From positions 62,001 to 126,000 of the forward strand of contig NZ_CP150302.1 of assembly GCF_038051945.1 (NCBI RefSeq): DNA of 64,000 nt. The letters run 5' to 3'. A program made the position numbers and the translations under genes. Below are positions 34,283 to 42,960 of this stretch, one piece after another. The notes under the pieces were generated by a model, which searched no databases, was not told the origin of the DNA, and worked only from the letters and a program-made list of their open reading frames with translations. Within the stretch, counting starts at the first letter, position 1. Every line of letters begins with the position of its first letter. The stretch comes from Paenibacillus sp. FSL H3-0469 (GTDB taxonomy: Bacteria; Bacillota; Bacilli; Paenibacillales; Paenibacillaceae).

Positions 34283-35791
34283 ATGAAGAAAATGAAAGCA
34301 AGAACCAAATGGCTGGTGCCGATTCTCGCCCTGCTGCTGATTCTGTCAGGCTGCCAAGCGGTTGGCGGCTTCGATGTCAATAAGGCACTGCTGGGGGATC
34401 TGGATGTTAAATCCTCTGAATCAAGCACTACGATGACCCTGAGCGCTGTTCCTGCCGCAGGCATCACCGCAGAGGACCGGGAAGTTGTTGATCTTATTAA
34501 TTCCTTATCACTTACGCTCGGCCATGTGAAGGTTCAGGATAACGGCAATGTCTCGGCCACAGGAGTTGTGGGTTACAAGGAGTTCAAGATTCCTTTCTCC
34601 CTCTTCACCGACCAGAAGAACCTGGTCTTCACCGCTGAAGGTGCGAAGCAGCCGTTCTACATGCCGCTTCAGAGCAATGAAATGCTGCTTGGCCTGGAAG
34701 TAACTGATCCAGCCAAGACTTTGGAATTCACCAAGCTGGCCTCCCAGTTTGTGATCAAGAATCTTCCGAATCCGGGTGCGATCACAGTGACATCAGTAAA
34801 TGAATCCGTATACGGCCAGCCAACCAGCTTGACGAAGCTACATACGGAAATTACAGGAGAAGAGCTTCCAGTATTGCTTAAGAGTTTCCTGAGATCTGTG
34901 TCTAAGGATACCGAAGGCTTCACTGCCCTGATCAGCGGTCTATATGATTATATGTATCCGCTCATCAAAGACAGAGCTGAAGATCTGAACAGCATTGGTC
35001 TGGGCGATATTCCGCTGGAGGACAAAGAAGGGGTAGTTACCGTAGTGCATGATGCAGCCAAGCTGGCTGTGGATGCTCTCCTGCTGGTCTATGACAAGCA
35101 ATTGGAGAACCTCTATGAGAGCACTCCTGAACTTAAGACTGTTCTAGGCAAGGATACCAAGCTGAGCGCGGATATCTTCGTGGACAGCGGCTTCCATGTC
35201 CGCAAACAGAACATCGACTTCAATGTCGCTCTTCCGGCCGATGAATATCTGCCGCTGCAGAGCATCAACATGAAGCTGGTATCCGAAACTTGGAATGTGA
35301 ACGGTCCTGTTACCGCTGATGCGATCAGCACAACAGGTGCAATTGATTACTCCATGGGAGATCTTACTCCAGGGGAGACCCTGAGAAGCTTCGAACCTAA
35401 TTCACAGGTATATAAGCTGCTCAAAGAAGAGATGGGAATCACCGCTAAGAGCCTGATGATCGCACCGGACGACGATTATTATTATCCGGTTGTGAAGAAT
35501 GGCACTACCTATGTTCCGCTGCGCTATGTCGCAGAGGATCTGGATGCTAAGGTAGAGTGGGATGGACCTAACAAGTCGATCAAGGTTACCGATGATGTAT
35601 ACGGCGATCAGCTCGTATTCAAAATCGGTTCCGCGCAGGCACTAATTGCCGGCAAGACCGTGAAGCTTCCGTTAGCGGTATTCGTAGATGAGTACGGAGA
35701 TGCTAATGTGCCGCTGCGTGTATTGGCCGAAGGCCTGCATGCTACGGTTGAAGTAGATGATGACGGCTATATCTGGATCGAACGTCCGTAA
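34283..35791 (+). CDS. Copper-amine-oxidase N-terminal domain lipoprotein
   Basis: 502 residues. An N-terminal signal with lipobox LSGC (about 20-23) directs anchoring to the outer face of the membrane. The long middle region (about 40-370) is not recognised. The C-terminus (about 395-502) has two halves of the copper-amine-oxidase N-terminal stalk repeat, YPVVKNGTTYVPLRYVAEDL and DANVPLRVLAEGL, which bind no copper in such stand-alone proteins. Wall or surface function is likely. AGAGGAGAC precedes the ATG. Confidence 0.82.
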   Translation: MKKMKARTKWLVPILALLLILSGCQAVGGFDVNKALLGDLDVKSSESSTTMTLSAVPAAGITAEDREVVDLINSLSLTLGHVKVQDNGNVSATGVVGYKEFKIPFSLFTDQKNLVFTAEGAKQPFYMPLQSNEMLLGLEVTDPAKTLEFTKLASQFVIKNLPNPGAITVTSVNESVYGQPTSLTKLHTEITGEELPVLLKSFLRSVSKDTEGFTALISGLYDYMYPLIKDRAEDLNSIGLGDIPLEDKEGVVTVVHDAAKLAVDALLLVYDKQLENLYESTPELKTVLGKDTKLSADIFVDSGFHVRKQNIDFNVALPADEYLPLQSINMKLVSETWNVNGPVTADAISTTGAIDYSMGDLTPGETLRSFEPNSQVYKLLKEEMGITAKSLMIAPDDDYYYPVVKNGTTYVPLRYVAEDLDAKVEWDGPNKSIKVTDDVYGDQLVFKIGSAQALIAGKTVKLPLAVFVDEYGDANVPLRVLAEGLHATVEVDDDGYIWIERP

Positions 35792-35810
35792 GAAGTAAGG
35801 CAATAATCAA

Positions 35811-35853
35811 GAAGCCGGGACCCCTGAGCAATCAGGCGGTTCCGGCTTCTTTT
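35811..35853 (+). terminator. Terminator after the amine-oxidase-like gene
   Basis: GAAGCCGG at 35811-35818 pairs with CCGGCTTC at 35842-35849, followed by TTTT. It lies directly before repeat copy B. Confidence 0.8.
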
Positions 35854-35861
35854 GATAGATA

Positions 35862-35940
35862 AGAATTTATGTGTTTTGGGGTCCCCGCAAAGTACCTGAT
35901 TTATCATCGAAGCTAAATCCCCGCTTTGTGGGGTTATTTT
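35862..35940 (+). repeat. Direct repeat copy B with long hairpin
   Basis: Second copy of the element at 33344-33421, same orientation, about 2.5 kb away. The stem CCCCGCAAAG / CTTTGTGGGG is unchanged while the loop differs (TTTATCATCGAAGC instead of AGTCATCACCTACGC), which suggests the stem is under selection. Confidence 0.75.
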
Positions 35941-35964
35941 GTGCTGGAGGTAACGGGTGTATCC

Positions 35965-36021
35965 TTGACAATATAGGTTTACTGCAATAGACTTAACATC
36001 AGTAGGTCTACTGCAATAAAC
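35965..36021 (+). promoter_or_regulatory. Promoter with two BlaI-type operators
   Basis: TTGACA at 35965-35970, a 17-base spacer and TAGACT at 35988-35993 form a promoter. Two near-palindromes fit GTYTAYTGCARTARAC: 35977-35992 (inside the spacer and -10) and 36006-36021 (just after the start point). Their centres are 29 bases apart. They are the expected binding sites of the BlaI-like repressor encoded next. Confidence 0.75.
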
Positions 36022-36039
36022 TTATAAGGAGTGAACAGG

Positions 36040-36399
36040 ATGGAACCCTACAAATTATATGATGCCGAATATAAATTTGCTTGCCTGATCTGGGACCATG
36101 AACCGATTAATTCCACTGAGCTGGTGAAGCTGAGTCTAGCGGTACTGGGCTGGAAGAAGTCCACGACCTATACCGTGTTAAGAAAGCTATGTGAGCGGGG
36201 AATTCTCAGGAACGAAGGGGCTGTGGTCACCGCCATCATCCCGAAGTCGGAAGCACAGCGGCATGAGAGCCGGACGGTCGTGGACAAAGCCTTTGGCGGC
36301 TCGTTGCCGCAGTTTTTGACTGCTTTTCTCGGGGATAAGAAATTATCGGCCAAGGAAGCTGCGGAGCTGAAGAGGATTATCGAGGAGGCCTCTCAATGA
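36040..36399 (+). CDS. BlaI/MecI family transcriptional repressor
   Basis: 119-residue winged-helix repressor with YKFACLIWDHEPINSTELVKLS and the recognition-helix area WKKSTTYTVLRKLCERGIL. The C-terminal helices form the dimer. In this family a membrane M56 peptidase triggers cleavage of the repressor; the gene for such a peptidase overlaps its stop by 4 bases (ATGA). ATG at 36040 has AAGGAG 8 bases upstream. It likely represses its own operon through the two operators upstream. Confidence 0.92.
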   Translation: MEPYKLYDAEYKFACLIWDHEPINSTELVKLSLAVLGWKKSTTYTVLRKLCERGILRNEGAVVTAIIPKSEAQRHESRTVVDKAFGGSLPQFLTAFLGDKKLSAKEAAELKRIIEEASQ

Positions 36400-37823
36400 C
36401 GGACCTGTGGATCAGTATTCTGAACATGAGCATTACCGCCAGTTATGTGGCCGTCGCCGTGATGCTGGCGAGAGTCCTGCTGCGGCGCGCTCCCAAAATC
36501 TTCTCCTATATGCTGTGGTCAGCAGTAATGATCAGGCTGATCCTTCCGGTTAGCTTCACTTCAAGCTTCAGTATCCTGAAGCTGGCAGGGCCTGCGGGCC
36601 CGTCCGGCACAGGGCAGCTGCAATTCGTTCCGAAGAACATCGGGATGCAAGCACAGCCTGCGGTGGAGACCGGAACAGCTTCTCATGGAAGTCTGTTGAA
36701 CAGCCTGCTTCCGCCGGCTTCACCTGCAGCAAGCGTGAATCCGGTGCAGATCATCCTGTGGGCCGGCAGTATGATCTGGCTGACAGGCGCTATAACACTG
36801 CTGCTGTACAGCGTGTTCTCTTATGTAAGAATCATGCGCAGAGTCCGTACGGCAACCCTGGTGAATGGGCATGTTTTTGAGACCGACCAGATTATGACTC
36901 CTTTCGTCTTCGGCTTCTTGAAGCCAAGGATCTACATTCCGGCCGGAGTGAGCGAACAGGAGCTGTCCCATATTCTGCTGCATGAGCAGACTCATATTGA
37001 CCGGCGGGATTATCTGGTCAAGCCGCTGATGTTCCTGCTGGTCATTCTCCACTGGTTCAATCCGCTGATGTGGCTGTCTTTTGTGCTCATGAGCAAGGAT
37101 ATGGAGATGTCCTGCGATGAAGTGGTGATCCGGAAGCTGGGTCCGCAGGTTAAAAGCAGCTACTCAGGCTCCCTGCTTGGCTTCTCAGCCCGCCGGAGCG
37201 GTCTTATGACCGGCAGCCCGCTGGCTTTTGGCGAGAGCAGTGTGAAGGCCCGGATCAAGCATATTCTGGCGTACCGTAAACCGACTTCAAGGAGTATGGC
37301 CGCTTGTACCCTGCTTATTGTGATCTTGCTTATTGGATGTACAGCCAATCCGAAGACTGTGGAGCCCCCGGCGCAGGTGTTAGATTCCGGTTATGCGGTG
37401 GATCAGCTGCTGGAGAGCAAAACAAAGTATATTGGGGACGCCAGCAAAGTCACAGCGCTGCTTGGTGCAATGCCGCTGCCGGAAGGACTGGAGAGGGCAG
37501 GCATTGAGCTGACAACCGGCTCCCGCCCGTATGCATTAACCGTCAATTATACAGTGAATGATATTAAGGGAATGTGGAACGATGAGCTTCAGGCAGTAAG
37601 CCGTGACCCTCTCCTGAAGAATTCGGTCCTGCTGTTCACCCTCATCGATAATGCAGATATCATTCATTATTCGCTTGCGGATGAAGGGATAAGTTACAGC
37701 TTCACATTTACCAGAGAAGAGGTGGATAAGCTGCTGGGCGAGGATGTCCGTCCGTCTGGAGCGGATGAAGCTGGCCTTCGTAGGCTGATCGACCGGCTGG
37801 AGAGTGTCAAGCTTACACCTTAG
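36396..37823 (+). CDS. M56 family (BlaR1-like) membrane metallopeptidase
   Basis: 475 residues. Four hydrophobic segments frame a cytoplasmic zinc-peptidase site HEQTHID (about residues 198-204) with DMEMSCDEVV further on. After the last membrane segment (about 300-320, CTLLIVILLIGCTA) comes an extracellular domain of about 150 residues resembling DUF4825, not a penicillin-binding domain. The ligand is therefore probably not a beta-lactam. It forms a two-gene signalling module with the BlaI-like repressor. Confidence 0.88.
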   Translation: MTDLWISILNMSITASYVAVAVMLARVLLRRAPKIFSYMLWSAVMIRLILPVSFTSSFSILKLAGPAGPSGTGQLQFVPKNIGMQAQPAVETGTASHGSLLNSLLPPASPAASVNPVQIILWAGSMIWLTGAITLLLYSVFSYVRIMRRVRTATLVNGHVFETDQIMTPFVFGFLKPRIYIPAGVSEQELSHILLHEQTHIDRRDYLVKPLMFLLVILHWFNPLMWLSFVLMSKDMEMSCDEVVIRKLGPQVKSSYSGSLLGFSARRSGLMTGSPLAFGESSVKARIKHILAYRKPTSRSMAACTLLIVILLIGCTANPKTVEPPAQVLDSGYAVDQLLESKTKYIGDASKVTALLGAMPLPEGLERAGIELTTGSRPYALTVNYTVNDIKGMWNDELQAVSRDPLLKNSVLLFTLIDNADIIHYSLADEGISYSFTFTREEVDKLLGEDVRPSGADEAGLRRLIDRLESVKLTP

Positions 37824-37937
37824 CAGCCGCTTTTTACAGAACATTTACAGAACACTGCTCTACCTTTTATCTAATGCTTGAACTCGGATGATAGTCTGGA
37901 ATGAGGTATACATTCTAGGGTCAAGGGAGCAATAGAT

Positions 37938-39152
37938 ATGCAAGCAGAGAAGCAGGCGGTGCCGGGAGACCATCGGAGGGGGAAGGCTGGGGTGTTACTT
38001 GAGATCCTGCTTGTATCCGCCAAACTGGGTCTTACCTCCTTCGGCGGACCGGTCGCCCATCTGGGTTATTTCCACAATGAGTATATCCGCCGCCGGAAAT
38101 GGATGGATGAACGAAGCTATGCGGATCTGGTAGCGCTCTGTCAGTTCCTTCCCGGTCCGGCGAGCAGTCAGGTGGGGATTGGCATCGGGATGGTGCGGGC
38201 AGGCTGGCTGGGCGGGTTGGTCGCTTGGCTGGGCTTCACTTTGCCCTCTGTCCTGGTACTGGCCGCGTTTGCCTTCCTGCTTCAGGGCTATGATATTGCC
38301 GGTGCTGGCTGGATTCACGGACTGAAAATCGTAGCTGTCGCGATTGTTGCCCAAGCCATCCTTGGCATGGGGCAGAAGCTGACCCCGGACCGGGAAAGAG
38401 TGACCATCGCGGCTATTGCGGCAGCTGTTACATTATCGTGGCAGACCGGCTACAGTCAGATTCTATCGATTGCTGCAGCGGGCATAGCCGGGTTATGGCT
38501 GTACCGCCACAGTTCTGCGGAGAGTTTGACGAATGTTCCGGTCCCCATTCGCCGGTCCTCCGGCATCATTTGTTTAGCGTTGTTCGGCTTACTCCTGATT
38601 GTCCTCCCATTCCTAAGAGGGACGGCGGAGACTGGAGGAATAGCGATATTTGACAGCTTTTATCGTTCCGGTGCTTTGGTATTCGGCGGCGGACATGTCG
38701 TGCTTCCGCTGCTGGAACAAGAAGTAGTTCCTACAGGCTGGGTGAGCCCAGCCGATTTCTTGGCGGGATACGGGGCCACGCAGGCTGTACCGGGTCCGTT
38801 GTTCACTTTTGCAGCCTATCTTGGAGCAATGACCGACGGTGTTCCCGGGGCCACCCTGGCCACGCTCGCAATTTTCCTGCCAGCCTTTCTGCTGGTTGCA
38901 GGCGCACTGCCTTTTTGGAACAGCTTAAGAAGGAGCCCCCGGATTCAAGGAGCCTTAACCGGAATCAATGCCGCTGTGGTCGGTATCCTGCTTGCCGCCT
39001 GGTACGATCCCCTGTGGACGACAGCCATCCTCGCCCCGCTGGACTTTGCCTTGGCTATCATTCTGTTCATAATGCTGGTCTTCTGGAAGCTGCCGCCTTG
39101 GTTGGTTGTGTTAGCCGGTGCGGCGGGTGGAATGGTGATCGGGGGAATGTGA
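37938..39152 (+). CDS. chrA: Chromate transporter, ChrA family (two-domain form)
   Basis: 404-residue membrane protein with two tandem CHR domains. The first has LTSFGGPVAHLGYFHNEYIRRRKWMDERSYADLVALCQFLPGP split over two motifs, the second GALVFGGGHVVLPLLEQEVV and GYGATQAVPGPLFTFAAYLG. Members export chromate; some have other anion roles. AAGGGAGC lies upstream. A TTTACA-N5-TTTACA direct repeat sits about 100 bases upstream (37832-37848). Confidence 0.9.
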   Translation: MQAEKQAVPGDHRRGKAGVLLEILLVSAKLGLTSFGGPVAHLGYFHNEYIRRRKWMDERSYADLVALCQFLPGPASSQVGIGIGMVRAGWLGGLVAWLGFTLPSVLVLAAFAFLLQGYDIAGAGWIHGLKIVAVAIVAQAILGMGQKLTPDRERVTIAAIAAAVTLSWQTGYSQILSIAAAGIAGLWLYRHSSAESLTNVPVPIRRSSGIICLALFGLLLIVLPFLRGTAETGGIAIFDSFYRSGALVFGGGHVVLPLLEQEVVPTGWVSPADFLAGYGATQAVPGPLFTFAAYLGAMTDGVPGATLATLAIFLPAFLLVAGALPFWNSLRRSPRIQGALTGINAAVVGILLAAWYDPLWTTAILAPLDFALAIILFIMLVFWKLPPWLVVLAGAAGGMVIGGM

Positions 39153-39165
39153 TCGCTCTATATAG

Positions 39166-39200
39166 AACTGGCCGTTGCAACTTTGCAGGGTCAGTTTTTT
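39166..39200 (+). terminator. Terminator after chrA
   Basis: AACTGGCC at 39166-39173 pairs with GGTCAGTT near 39189-39196 (partial), with GTTGCAA/TTTGCAG in the loop, followed by six T residues. Confidence 0.7.
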
Positions 39201-39243
39201 GTTGTGGGTTTCTTTTTGCCACCAGAATCATCCAATCCTAACA

Positions 39244-39308
39244 TTGTAAGCCCATTGATCGTATGATAAAATAGTAATATAGATATTGAAATAGGTAACC
39301 TAATTCAA
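39244..39308 (+). promoter_or_regulatory. Promoter and 23-bp palindromic operator of the RHH gene
   Basis: TTGTAA at 39244-39249, 17-base spacer, TAAAAT at 39267-39272. Just after the expected start point a near-perfect palindrome spans 39286-39308: outer arms TTGAA and TTCAA, inner arms TAGGT and ACCTA. It is the likely operator for the ribbon-helix-helix protein encoded next. Confidence 0.7.
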
Positions 39309-39329
39309 AAAAAGAGGAGACAAGTCAAA

Positions 39330-39563
39330 TTGAGTCAAAATGATTTGAAAATAGGTCTTTCCAATAAAGAAGGTCAATTAGGATTCATGTCTGCAAGAGG
39401 AGGTCCCCGGGAGGGAGCAGGCCGCAAGAACATAGGTGTAACGAAAAAAGTCTCGGTAACCTTAACTAATGAGCTTTGGGAGAAGGTCGAACAGCATTGC
39501 GCAGAGCATAAATTGTCCCGGTCGGAGCTGATCCGATCTCTGATTGAATCTACCGATTTGTAA
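39330..39563 (+). CDS. Ribbon-helix-helix (CopG-like) DNA-binding protein
   Basis: 77 residues. A flexible head (GGPREGAGRKNIG near 25-37) precedes the RHH core: strand KKVSVTLTN (about 39-47), then two helices ending SRSELIRSLIEST. Such proteins bind palindromes as dimers of dimers, and a matching 23-bp palindrome lies upstream. The TTG start has AGAGGAG upstream. The next frame, a clamp-like gene, begins 18 bases after the stop, so the two are probably co-transcribed. Confidence 0.8.
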   Translation: MSQNDLKIGLSNKEGQLGFMSARGGPREGAGRKNIGVTKKVSVTLTNELWEKVEQHCAEHKLSRSELIRSLIESTDL

Positions 39564-39581
39564 TGTAGTTTATGGAAGCGG

Positions 39582-40345
39582 GTGAAGCCAGTGCGGGTCA
39601 ACGTCAGCAAGGATATTCTTCTCAAAGCTCTTCAGCAAGTGTTAAGGGCTGTGCCGGCAAACCATGTGATTTCCATACTGACAGGCGTTCATATACAAGC
39701 TCGAATGAATGAACTTATAGTTACCGCAAGCAATAGCAGTATGACTATCCAATATCGCATTCCTCAAGAGAATACAACCTTGATGTGGAACATGAAGCTG
39801 AGATGGAGAGGCATATTATTATTCCTGGCAGAAATTTAATTGAAGCGGTTAAAATTATGGACGGCGAGGCCAGAACAACAGAAGTTGAAGTAACCAATCG
39901 TCATGTTAGATTCACTGCTAACCATATTATGGTTCAATCTGCTTTAATTGAAGGGGAGTACCCGTCCCTGCACCATGTGATTCCGCACACTTTTATATCA
40001 GAGATTACAATTAGAATAGATCCTCTGTTAAAAGCGGTAGAACGGACGACGGTATTGGCCAGTGAAAGTATTGTAAGGTTAGAGACCACTGCCGACAGAC
40101 TACGATTGTTATCCCAAACCGCAGAAATTGGAGATATTGAGGACGAGGTATCTATACTCGAGAAGAACGGGGAGGATTTCACGATCTCGCTAAATGGAAA
40201 GTATGTTGCAGACATCCTTCATGGTACGAGTAGCGAGTTCATACGGTTGAGATTCACCGGTAAAATGAGCCCGATAGTCATACATCCGTTGAATGATCTT
40301 TCTTCAACTTTTTTTCTAATTACTCCAGTGCGAACCGCAAAGTAA
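39582..40345 (+). pseudogene. Two-domain DNA polymerase III beta-clamp (DnaN) paralog, frameshifted
   Basis: The first part (39582 to about 39782) reads LLKALQQVLRAVPANHVISILTGVHIQA, a DnaN domain start. The second part (about 39782-40345, another frame) reads HIIIPGRNLIEAVKIM, LIEGEYPSLHHVIP, then the last clamp domain ending FLITPVRTAK. The frames join at TTGATGTG near 39780-39787: one lost G (TTGGATGTG) would restore TLDVEHE. The joined product is about 254 residues with only two clamp domains instead of three. A sequencing error or a programmed -1 shift is also possible. Proper dnaN lies elsewhere. Confidence 0.75.
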
Positions 40346-40518
40346 GCGTAAGGCATAGCCCTGTTATCCGTAAATATAAAGCAAAAATATGCATTCCTAT
40401 TTTTTCCAAGACCTAATTCAACATAATAACAGAGCGCAAAGAAACAGTCTATATTTTTTTCCTGGAATGGAATAGAGTGAAGTAGCCGGCAATACAAGAA
40501 GAAGCGGAGTGTGGTTAC

Positions 40519-41493
40519 TTGAAATTTCAATGTCATCTGGGGACTGCTGAGTTGCAGGAGTATGTGGAGAAGGTCTTAGGCACGAGTTATACAGTCGTAA
40601 AGGTCAGCAGGATGGAGGGCGGTGCCCAGAAGGTGGTCTATAAGCTCGACTGCAGCAATGGGTTCTCCTGTATTCTGTACGTGTGGGACCTGATCATGAA
40701 TTATTTTCAGGAAGAAATCGTTAATCATAACCTGCATGCAGAGTCCTATGGGAGTGAATTATTTGAGAGTAATAACAGGTTCTTGATAGAGCATGCGATC
40801 CGCACACCAATACTCTATGATTTGAATAAGGACAGAGACCGGTACGATTTCGATTATGCGCTGGTTGAGTATGTAGCCGGACAAGAGGCCGGGGGATATT
40901 TCAAGCATCCGGACCGTAAGGTTCAGGATAAGGTCTTCCAGCAGGTGGGAGAGATGATTCATGCCATGCATAGGATTCAGAGCAGAACCTACGGTAAACC
41001 GGATCAGACTGCGCCTAACAACACACAATGTCATTTGCATCAATTATACAATGGGATCGAACAGCTAACTTACGCCGCAGAGCATGTGGAAGCCATCCGT
41101 AAGAATCAAGGGAAACTGCTCGACAAACTATATAGTCTGGAGTCCAAAATAGTACCCCGAAACAGCTACGGATTCATTCACGGAGAGCTTGGACCCAATC
41201 ATGTGATCGTAACGGATCAGCTGGAGCCTTACCTGATTGATATTGAAGGAGCCGAATTCTATGATATTGAACACGAACACAGCTTCCTGGAGATGCGTTT
41301 TGGGAAGCACTACCGCTATCTGAAAGATGTTCAGCTCGATGAGAACCGGAAGCTGTTCTATAAGTTCCATCATCATCTCTCATTAATCTCAGGCGGGTTG
41401 AAGCTAGTTCACCGAGGCTTCCCTGACCAGCAGCTCGCACAAGGAATTGCCGATCATCATACAGAGTGTGCGCTCCAGTTCATAGAAGCATAA
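40519..41493 (+). CDS. Aminoglycoside-phosphotransferase-fold kinase
   Basis: 324-residue cytoplasmic kinase-like protein. The N-lobe shows VVKVSRMEGGAQKVVYKLD. The catalytic loop reads HGELGPNHVIV, with Glu in place of the usual Asp and His at the place of the metal-binding Asn, as in macrolide kinases. The metal-binding DIEGAEFYDIE follows. The substrate is unknown; antibiotic or small-metabolite phosphorylation is possible. TTG start at 40519 with AGCGGAGTG upstream. It stands alone after the clamp pseudogene. Confidence 0.75.
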   Translation: MKFQCHLGTAELQEYVEKVLGTSYTVVKVSRMEGGAQKVVYKLDCSNGFSCILYVWDLIMNYFQEEIVNHNLHAESYGSELFESNNRFLIEHAIRTPILYDLNKDRDRYDFDYALVEYVAGQEAGGYFKHPDRKVQDKVFQQVGEMIHAMHRIQSRTYGKPDQTAPNNTQCHLHQLYNGIEQLTYAAEHVEAIRKNQGKLLDKLYSLESKIVPRNSYGFIHGELGPNHVIVTDQLEPYLIDIEGAEFYDIEHEHSFLEMRFGKHYRYLKDVQLDENRKLFYKFHHHLSLISGGLKLVHRGFPDQQLAQGIADHHTECALQFIEA

Positions 41494-41504
41494 GCCTGGA
41501 ACAA

Positions 41505-41538
41505 GCCTCGCTTTCGTACACCGGAAGGGAGGCTTTGC
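41505..41538. terminator. Bidirectional terminator
   Basis: AAGCCTC and GAGGCTT near 41506-41512 and 41530-41536 pair, between the kinase-like gene and the convergent phosphoesterase gene. Confidence 0.65.
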
Positions 41539-41544
41539 TGTCAG

Positions 41545-42960
41545 CTATTGTGTAGTCAGAACCATCTCCAGCGAGGTATTGCTCTCTTCTGCGTGCTCCG
41601 CCATACTGCGGATATATCCGGACATGAAGCCGCCCTCCATACTCTCCCACAGCTTGAATCCCGGCATCGCCCGAATCTCCTCCAGCGAATCAGCAGCATT
41701 CCCGGCAAAATACTTCACGTTCAGCTTCGACATCACCTCAGCCATCAACTGCTTCTGCGCTTCTGTGAAGCTGCTCTCCTTAAGCCGGCTCATCGCTTTG
41801 TCATACGAGTTCTCTGCGAAGATCTGCTCCGCATACGCTTTGAAGTTCAGCAGGTGCGGATCGGTCTTGTGGTTGGCCTTGGCCCAGCCGTCAACATCTA
41901 CTTGAGTGGTATGGTAGGTCACGGCCCGTGATGCGGGATCGAAGGTCATTCTGCCGTACTGGTGCGGATTCACCGCCATGGCGCTTGTAGCAATATCATA
42001 GACAGGTAAGGCCGGATCTATAGAGGCTTCTGGAGGATCGCGGCGGATATCCTGCATATGAATATGCCCGGACAACACCAGATTTAGCCCGTTCCGGCGA
42101 AAAGCCTTCATCGTCTCCTGACTGTTATTAAGCTTGAACCCGGATACGGCCATGGAGGTGTGGCTCAGCAGATTATGATGCATCACGGTAATCACAGCTG
42201 CATGCTCCTGAGCGGCCAGCTTCACATTATCGTCAATCCAGGCAAGGGTGGAGGGCAGAAGGCGGCCGTCGGTCTGCGGAAAATTATATTCTTCGTTATG
42301 AGCATACTGCGCACTGTCAAGCATCAGCAGCCACAGGCCGGGTGCGGCCTTCACCGCATAGCTTAAGCTGTCCGCATCCCGCGAGACCGCCTCGTTATAT
42401 CCGAAATCGTCATAGATGCGCAGGAAATCCTCTACGTTAATATGCTTGGCCACGACCTGCTTGTCACCGTCGAACGATCTGGCCCAGGGGTTGTTGATAT
42501 CATGGTTGCCCGGAATGACGTAGACGCGGGTTCCCGCAGCTTCCATCCGGTGCAGCTTCGCAGCCAGCTCCTCATGACTACCTGCTTCCCCGTTATTCGT
42601 AAGGTCGCCGCTCAGAATGAGGAAGGCCGGCTTGTTCTGTTCCACATCCCGGACCAGGGCTTCGGTCAGCTCATCGCTGTAAGGAAGCATTTTGCCATCG
42701 CCGCCTGTGACATAAGTCTGGAAGGCCTGCCCACCGTCCTCCAGGGCTTTGTCCAGATAATGTGTATCGGTGGCGACCCAGAAGGATACTGGTTCTCCGG
42801 GTTCTGTAGCAGGGGTCACGGCCCCGGCGGCGGCTGGAACAGCGTTCAAGGCAGAAGAAGCGGAGTCTTCACACCCGCTGAGGATGAGGAGGGAAGAGAG
42901 GAGCATCATTAAGGTGAGCTTCACCATATGAGTTGTGCGGTTATGAAGCGGGACGCGCAT
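41545..42960 (-). CDS. Metallophosphoesterase lipoprotein
   Basis: 471 residues, exported and lipid-anchored (LILSGC lipobox, about residues 25-30). The calcineurin-like fold shows the five metal motifs: ATDTHYLD, LSGDLTNNG, GNHDIN, MHHNLLSH and GHIHMQD. Two metal ions should be held in the active site. Residues about 330-471 form a helical C-terminal extension. The substrate could be a phosphoester or nucleotide at the cell surface. GAAGGT lies upstream of the ATG. The gene is alone. Confidence 0.87.
   Translation of the reverse strand: MRVPLHNRTTHMVKLTLMMLLSSLLILSGCEDSASSALNAVPAAAGAVTPATEPGEPVSFWVATDTHYLDKALEDGGQAFQTYVTGGDGKMLPYSDELTEALVRDVEQNKPAFLILSGDLTNNGEAGSHEELAAKLHRMEAAGTRVYVIPGNHDINNPWARSFDGDKQVVAKHINVEDFLRIYDDFGYNEAVSRDADSLSYAVKAAPGLWLLMLDSAQYAHNEEYNFPQTDGRLLPSTLAWIDDNVKLAAQEHAAVITVMHHNLLSHTSMAVSGFKLNNSQETMKAFRRNGLNLVLSGHIHMQDIRRDPPEASIDPALPVYDIATSAMAVNPHQYGRMTFDPASRAVTYHTTQVDVDGWAKANHKTDPHLLNFKAYAEQIFAENSYDKAMSRLKESSFTEAQKQLMAEVMSKLNVKYFAGNAADSLEEIRAMPGFKLWESMEGGFMSGYIRSMAEHAEESNTSLEMVLTTQ

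Noticed and set aside
36040..37823. Beta-lactam resistance regulators
   Set aside because: No beta-lactamase or PBP gene nearby and no penicillin-binding sensor domain seen.
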